8,615 nucleotides of DNA from Spirochaeta sp. UBA2779 (GTDB lineage Bacteria; Spirochaetota; Spirochaetia; DSM-2461), in NCBI GenBank assembly GCA_002352375.1, contig DEIH01000087.1:1-8615 (forward strand), in the 5' to 3' direction. Within the stretch, counting starts at the first letter, position 1. Every line of letters starts with the position of its first letter. The position numbers and the translations under genes were made by a program. The notes beneath the pieces were generated by a model, which made no database searches, was not told the DNA's origin, and saw only the letters and a program-made list of their open reading frames with translations. Of this stretch, positions 6,462 through 8,615 are shown one piece after another.

Positions 6462-7937
6462 TCAATCAGGTCTGTCTCCAATCATCATATGACTGAGAAC
6501 GGGGCTCCGAGCCGCTCGAACCTCATCAACCCGGCGTACTGCCGTACTTTGAGGCATCTGGTGCAGGGCTTCGGGGTTCGTGTCCGCAAGCTCCCTTAAT
6601 TCCTTCATCACATCCACAAAGTGGTCTAAAGAGTCTTTGGTTTCGGTTTCTGTAGGCTCAATCATCATGCATTCATGAACGATGAGGGGGAAGTACACCG
6701 TTGGCGGGTGTATCCCGTTCTCCACCAGACCCTTGGCGATGTCCATGGCAGCAATACCTGTTGTGTCCTTGAGTGTCTTTGCTGAAAGAACGAACTCATG
6801 TTTGCAGGGACCGGGGTAGGGTGCATGATACACATCTTTCAGAGATGCCAGCAGATAGTTGGCGTTAAGTACCGCCAGATCCGAGGCCCTTTTCAATCCG
6901 TTTCCGCCCATGGAAAGCATGTAGGTGAATGCTCTAACCAGAACCCCGGTGTTTCCATACCAGCCGGAAACCTTGCCGATGCTCTGGGGGCGGTCCCAGT
7001 CCCTCTTCCATCTATCTCCCGCTCTCACCATTACAGGAACCGGGAGGAAGGGAAGCAGATTTTCTTTAACAAGCACCGGACCTGCACCCGGGCCGCCGCC
7101 GCCATGGGGAGTACTGAAGGTTTTATGCAGGTTGATATGGACCACATCAAAACCCATGTCTCCCGGGCGGGTTCGCCCCATAACGGCGTTCAGGTTGGCT
7201 CCGTCGTAGTAGAGCAGTCCACCGGCGCCATGAATCTTGTCTGCCACTTCCTGGATACTGGTTTCAAAGAGACCCAGAGTACTGGGATTGGTGAGCATGA
7301 TGCCCGCCAGGGTGTCATCAAGATAGGGATCCAGGGCGGAAGGATCCAGCATTCCGTCAGATCCCGAAGGAATGGTTACTACATCGAAACCGGCCAGATG
7401 GGCACTTGCGGGGTTGGTTCCGTGAGAGCTGTCGGGAACCAGAAGGCGTGTACGTTTTTCTTCGCCCCGGGCTCTGAATGCGGCCCGGAAGAGTTTCATC
7501 CCGGTGAATTCCCCGTGGGCACCGGCCATGGGCTGCAGAGTTCCCCCGGCCATGCCGGTAATCTTGCATAAGCCATCGATAAGACGGCCGTTCATCTCAA
7601 GCACACCTTGAGAATCTTCATCCGGCTGAAGGGGGTGCAGGGCTGAAAACCCGTTTAAAGCTGCTGTATCTTCGTTGAGCTTGGGATTGTACTTCATGGT
7701 ACAGGAACCTAGAGGATAGAACCCCAGATCCACACCGAAATTCCGCCCGGAGAGATTGGTAAAATGCCGCACTGTCTCGATTTCACTCAGTTCCGGCAGT
7801 GCAGCCTGTATTTTCCGGCGTAGTGAGCCTGGTACTGAAGCTTTTCCTGCAGGTATATCGGCATCGGGAAATCGGTAACCTGGTGCTCCGGGCCTGGTTC
7901 CTTCAAAAGCGGTTAACTGATCAGGTTCTATTTTCAT
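6462..7937 (-). CDS. gcvPB: Glycine dehydrogenase (decarboxylating) subunit 2
   Basis: This 491-residue cytoplasmic protein is the PLP-carrying half of the two-subunit P-protein of the glycine cleavage system. With GcvPA it decarboxylates glycine and transfers the aminomethyl group to the lipoyl arm of GcvH. Fold-type I PLP landmarks are visible: GFYPLGSCTMKYNP (72-85), SHGTNPASA (171-179), YDGAN (244-248) and NLHKTFSTPHGGGGPG (269-284), in which K272 should form the Schiff base with PLP. Length is typical for GcvPB (about 480-500). The ATG at 7937 has AGGGAGG seven bases upstream; the in-frame ATG at 7958 would begin before that site. The start overlaps the gcvPA stop in an ATGA arrangement, implying translational coupling and balanced subunit amounts. 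The gene ends right at the terminator hairpin, so it is the last gene of its operon. A long open frame on the opposite strand is a by-product of its GC-rich codons. Confidence 0.97.
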   Translation of the reverse strand: MKIEPDQLTAFEGTRPGAPGYRFPDADIPAGKASVPGSLRRKIQAALPELSEIETVRHFTNLSGRNFGVDLGFYPLGSCTMKYNPKLNEDTAALNGFSALHPLQPDEDSQGVLEMNGRLIDGLCKITGMAGGTLQPMAGAHGEFTGMKLFRAAFRARGEEKRTRLLVPDSSHGTNPASAHLAGFDVVTIPSGSDGMLDPSALDPYLDDTLAGIMLTNPSTLGLFETSIQEVADKIHGAGGLLYYDGANLNAVMGRTRPGDMGFDVVHINLHKTFSTPHGGGGPGAGPVLVKENLLPFLPVPVMVRAGDRWKRDWDRPQSIGKVSGWYGNTGVLVRAFTYMLSMGGNGLKRASDLAVLNANYLLASLKDVYHAPYPGPCKHEFVLSAKTLKDTTGIAAMDIAKGLVENGIHPPTVYFPLIVHECMMIEPTETETKDSLDHFVDVMKELRELADTNPEALHQMPQSTAVRRVDEVRAARSPVLSHMMIGDRPD

Positions 7938-8615
7938 CCAAGAGCCTCCCTGGTACATTCAATGTATCGTTCCAATTCCGCGGCAGTCCGTTTTTCAGTT
8001 ACCGCAATGGTAAAGAGGTTTTCCGGTTGAGAAGAATCAAGATCGCTTGGGAAAAAGCCCGGAGCGATGCCGGCATTCTCAAAAGGAATCAGCCACTTTT
8101 CCCTGGAAACCGGAATCTTCACGGTGAACTCGTTGAATACCGCACCGCCGGTGTAGTCTTCCAGCTTCAATTCTTCGGTTAGACGTTTTCTGAGGGATGC
8201 TGCTGCGTCCAGATTTCTTTCGGATACTTCTGAAAAACCTCCCGGCCCGACTGCCACCATGTAAATGGTGTTGGCCAGGGCTGCAAGAGACTGGTTTGAG
8301 CATATATTGCTGGTGGCCCGCTCTCTTTTGATATGCTGTTCCCGAGCCTGAAGGGTAAGAACAAAGGCTCTTTTTCCATCAGCATCGGTGGTTTCACCGA
8401 CAATGCGTCCGGGAAGCCGGCGCATCATACTTTTATCACATGCGATGTATCCAGCAGAGGGTCCGCCGAAGTAGGGTGGAAGGCCCAGTGGCTGGGTGTC
8501 GCCGATGGCGATATCCGCGCCCCATTCAGCAGGGGAGGTTAGAACACCCAGGGAGAGGGGATGAGCCGAGATGATCAGCTTGGCTCCGGCTTCATGGACA
8601 GCATCTCCCCAGCCG
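7934..8615 (-). CDS. gcvPA: Glycine dehydrogenase (decarboxylating) subunit 1, partial
   Basis: This is the C-terminal half (226 complete codons) of the other P-protein subunit. The N-terminus lies beyond the right edge; full GcvPA is usually about 440-450 residues. The frame is open without interruption to the window edge. Reading inward from the edge, it shows the family block GDTQPLGLPPYFGGPSAGY, then RRLPGRIVGET and ERATSNICSNQSL, all strongly conserved in GcvPA and in the N-terminal half of single-chain GcvP. The methionine pair near 8428 is internal and not the start, because conserved sequence continues upstream of it. The stop TGA overlaps the gcvPB start by four bases. GcvPA forms a heterotetramer with GcvPB and contributes to the active-site architecture. 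In many genomes gcvT and gcvH precede it; here that cannot be seen. Confidence 0.96.
   Translation of the reverse strand, partial: GWGDAVHEAGAKLIISAHPLSLGVLTSPAEWGADIAIGDTQPLGLPPYFGGPSAGYIACDKSMMRRLPGRIVGETTDADGKRAFVLTLQAREQHIKRERATSNICSNQSLAALANTIYMVAVGPGGFSEVSERNLDAAASLRKRLTEELKLEDYTGGAVFNEFTVKIPVSREKWLIPFENAGIAPGFFPSDLDSSQPENLFTIAVTEKRTAAELERYIECTREALG
7945..7951 (-). promoter_or_regulatory. Ribosome binding site of gcvPB inside gcvPA
   Basis: AGGGAGG on the minus strand lies seven bases before the gcvPB ATG at 7937 and within the last codons of gcvPA. It selects this ATG over the one at 7958 and supports re-initiation by ribosomes finishing gcvPA. Confidence 0.8.

Noticed and set aside
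6798..7571. 257-codon open frame on the plus strand opposite gcvPB
   Set aside because: It lies entirely antisense to a strongly conserved gene, has no ribosome binding site or recognisable domains, and is explained by GC-rich codon use in gcvPB.

Overview
The window holds ordinary bacterial chromosomal DNA with six recognisable protein genes, one of them cut by the right edge. It contains no rRNA, tRNA, CRISPR array, insertion sequence or phage structural gene that I can see. The organism cannot be named from this sequence. A two-subunit (GcvPA/GcvPB) glycine dehydrogenase and a GH65 phosphorylase fused to a beta-phosphoglucomutase would suit an anaerobe or facultative anaerobe, for example a spirochaete or a firmicute-like lineage. 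That placement is a low-confidence inference.

Layout, left to right. Bases 1-248 hold no supported gene. Bases 249-1199 (minus) encode an AEC-family (auxin efflux carrier type) membrane transporter. After a 357-base gap without a gene comes a 2979-base minus-strand gene (1557-4535). It encodes a single-chain fusion of a glycoside hydrolase family 65 disaccharide phosphorylase (N-terminal, about 770 residues) and a complete beta-phosphoglucomutase (C-terminal, about 215 residues). Bases 4732-5265 (minus) encode a small dihydrofolate-reductase-like/RibD C-terminal-like reductase. A 439-base AT-rich gap follows. The only plus-strand gene, 5705-6355, encodes a lambda/PrpA-type metallophosphatase. 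It converges on the glycine cleavage genes gcvPB (6462-7937, minus) and gcvPA (7934 to beyond 8615, minus), which overlap by four bases. A long near-perfect hairpin at 6412-6460 separates the converging genes and should terminate transcription from both sides.

How the genes work together. The fused enzyme would phosphorolyse an alpha-glucoside disaccharide to glucose plus beta-glucose 1-phosphate, then isomerise the latter to glucose 6-phosphate on the same polypeptide. This saves one ATP per disaccharide. GcvPA and GcvPB together form the P-protein that decarboxylates glycine and passes the aminomethyl group to lipoyl-GcvH. GcvH and GcvT are not in the window and may lie beyond the right edge, upstream of gcvPA. 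The transporter, the reductase and the phosphatase show no clear functional link to these pathways or to each other.

The most notable item is the fusion enzyme, whose acceptor-site loop does not look like that of classical maltose phosphorylase. I found nothing that looks like a wholly new multi-gene system.
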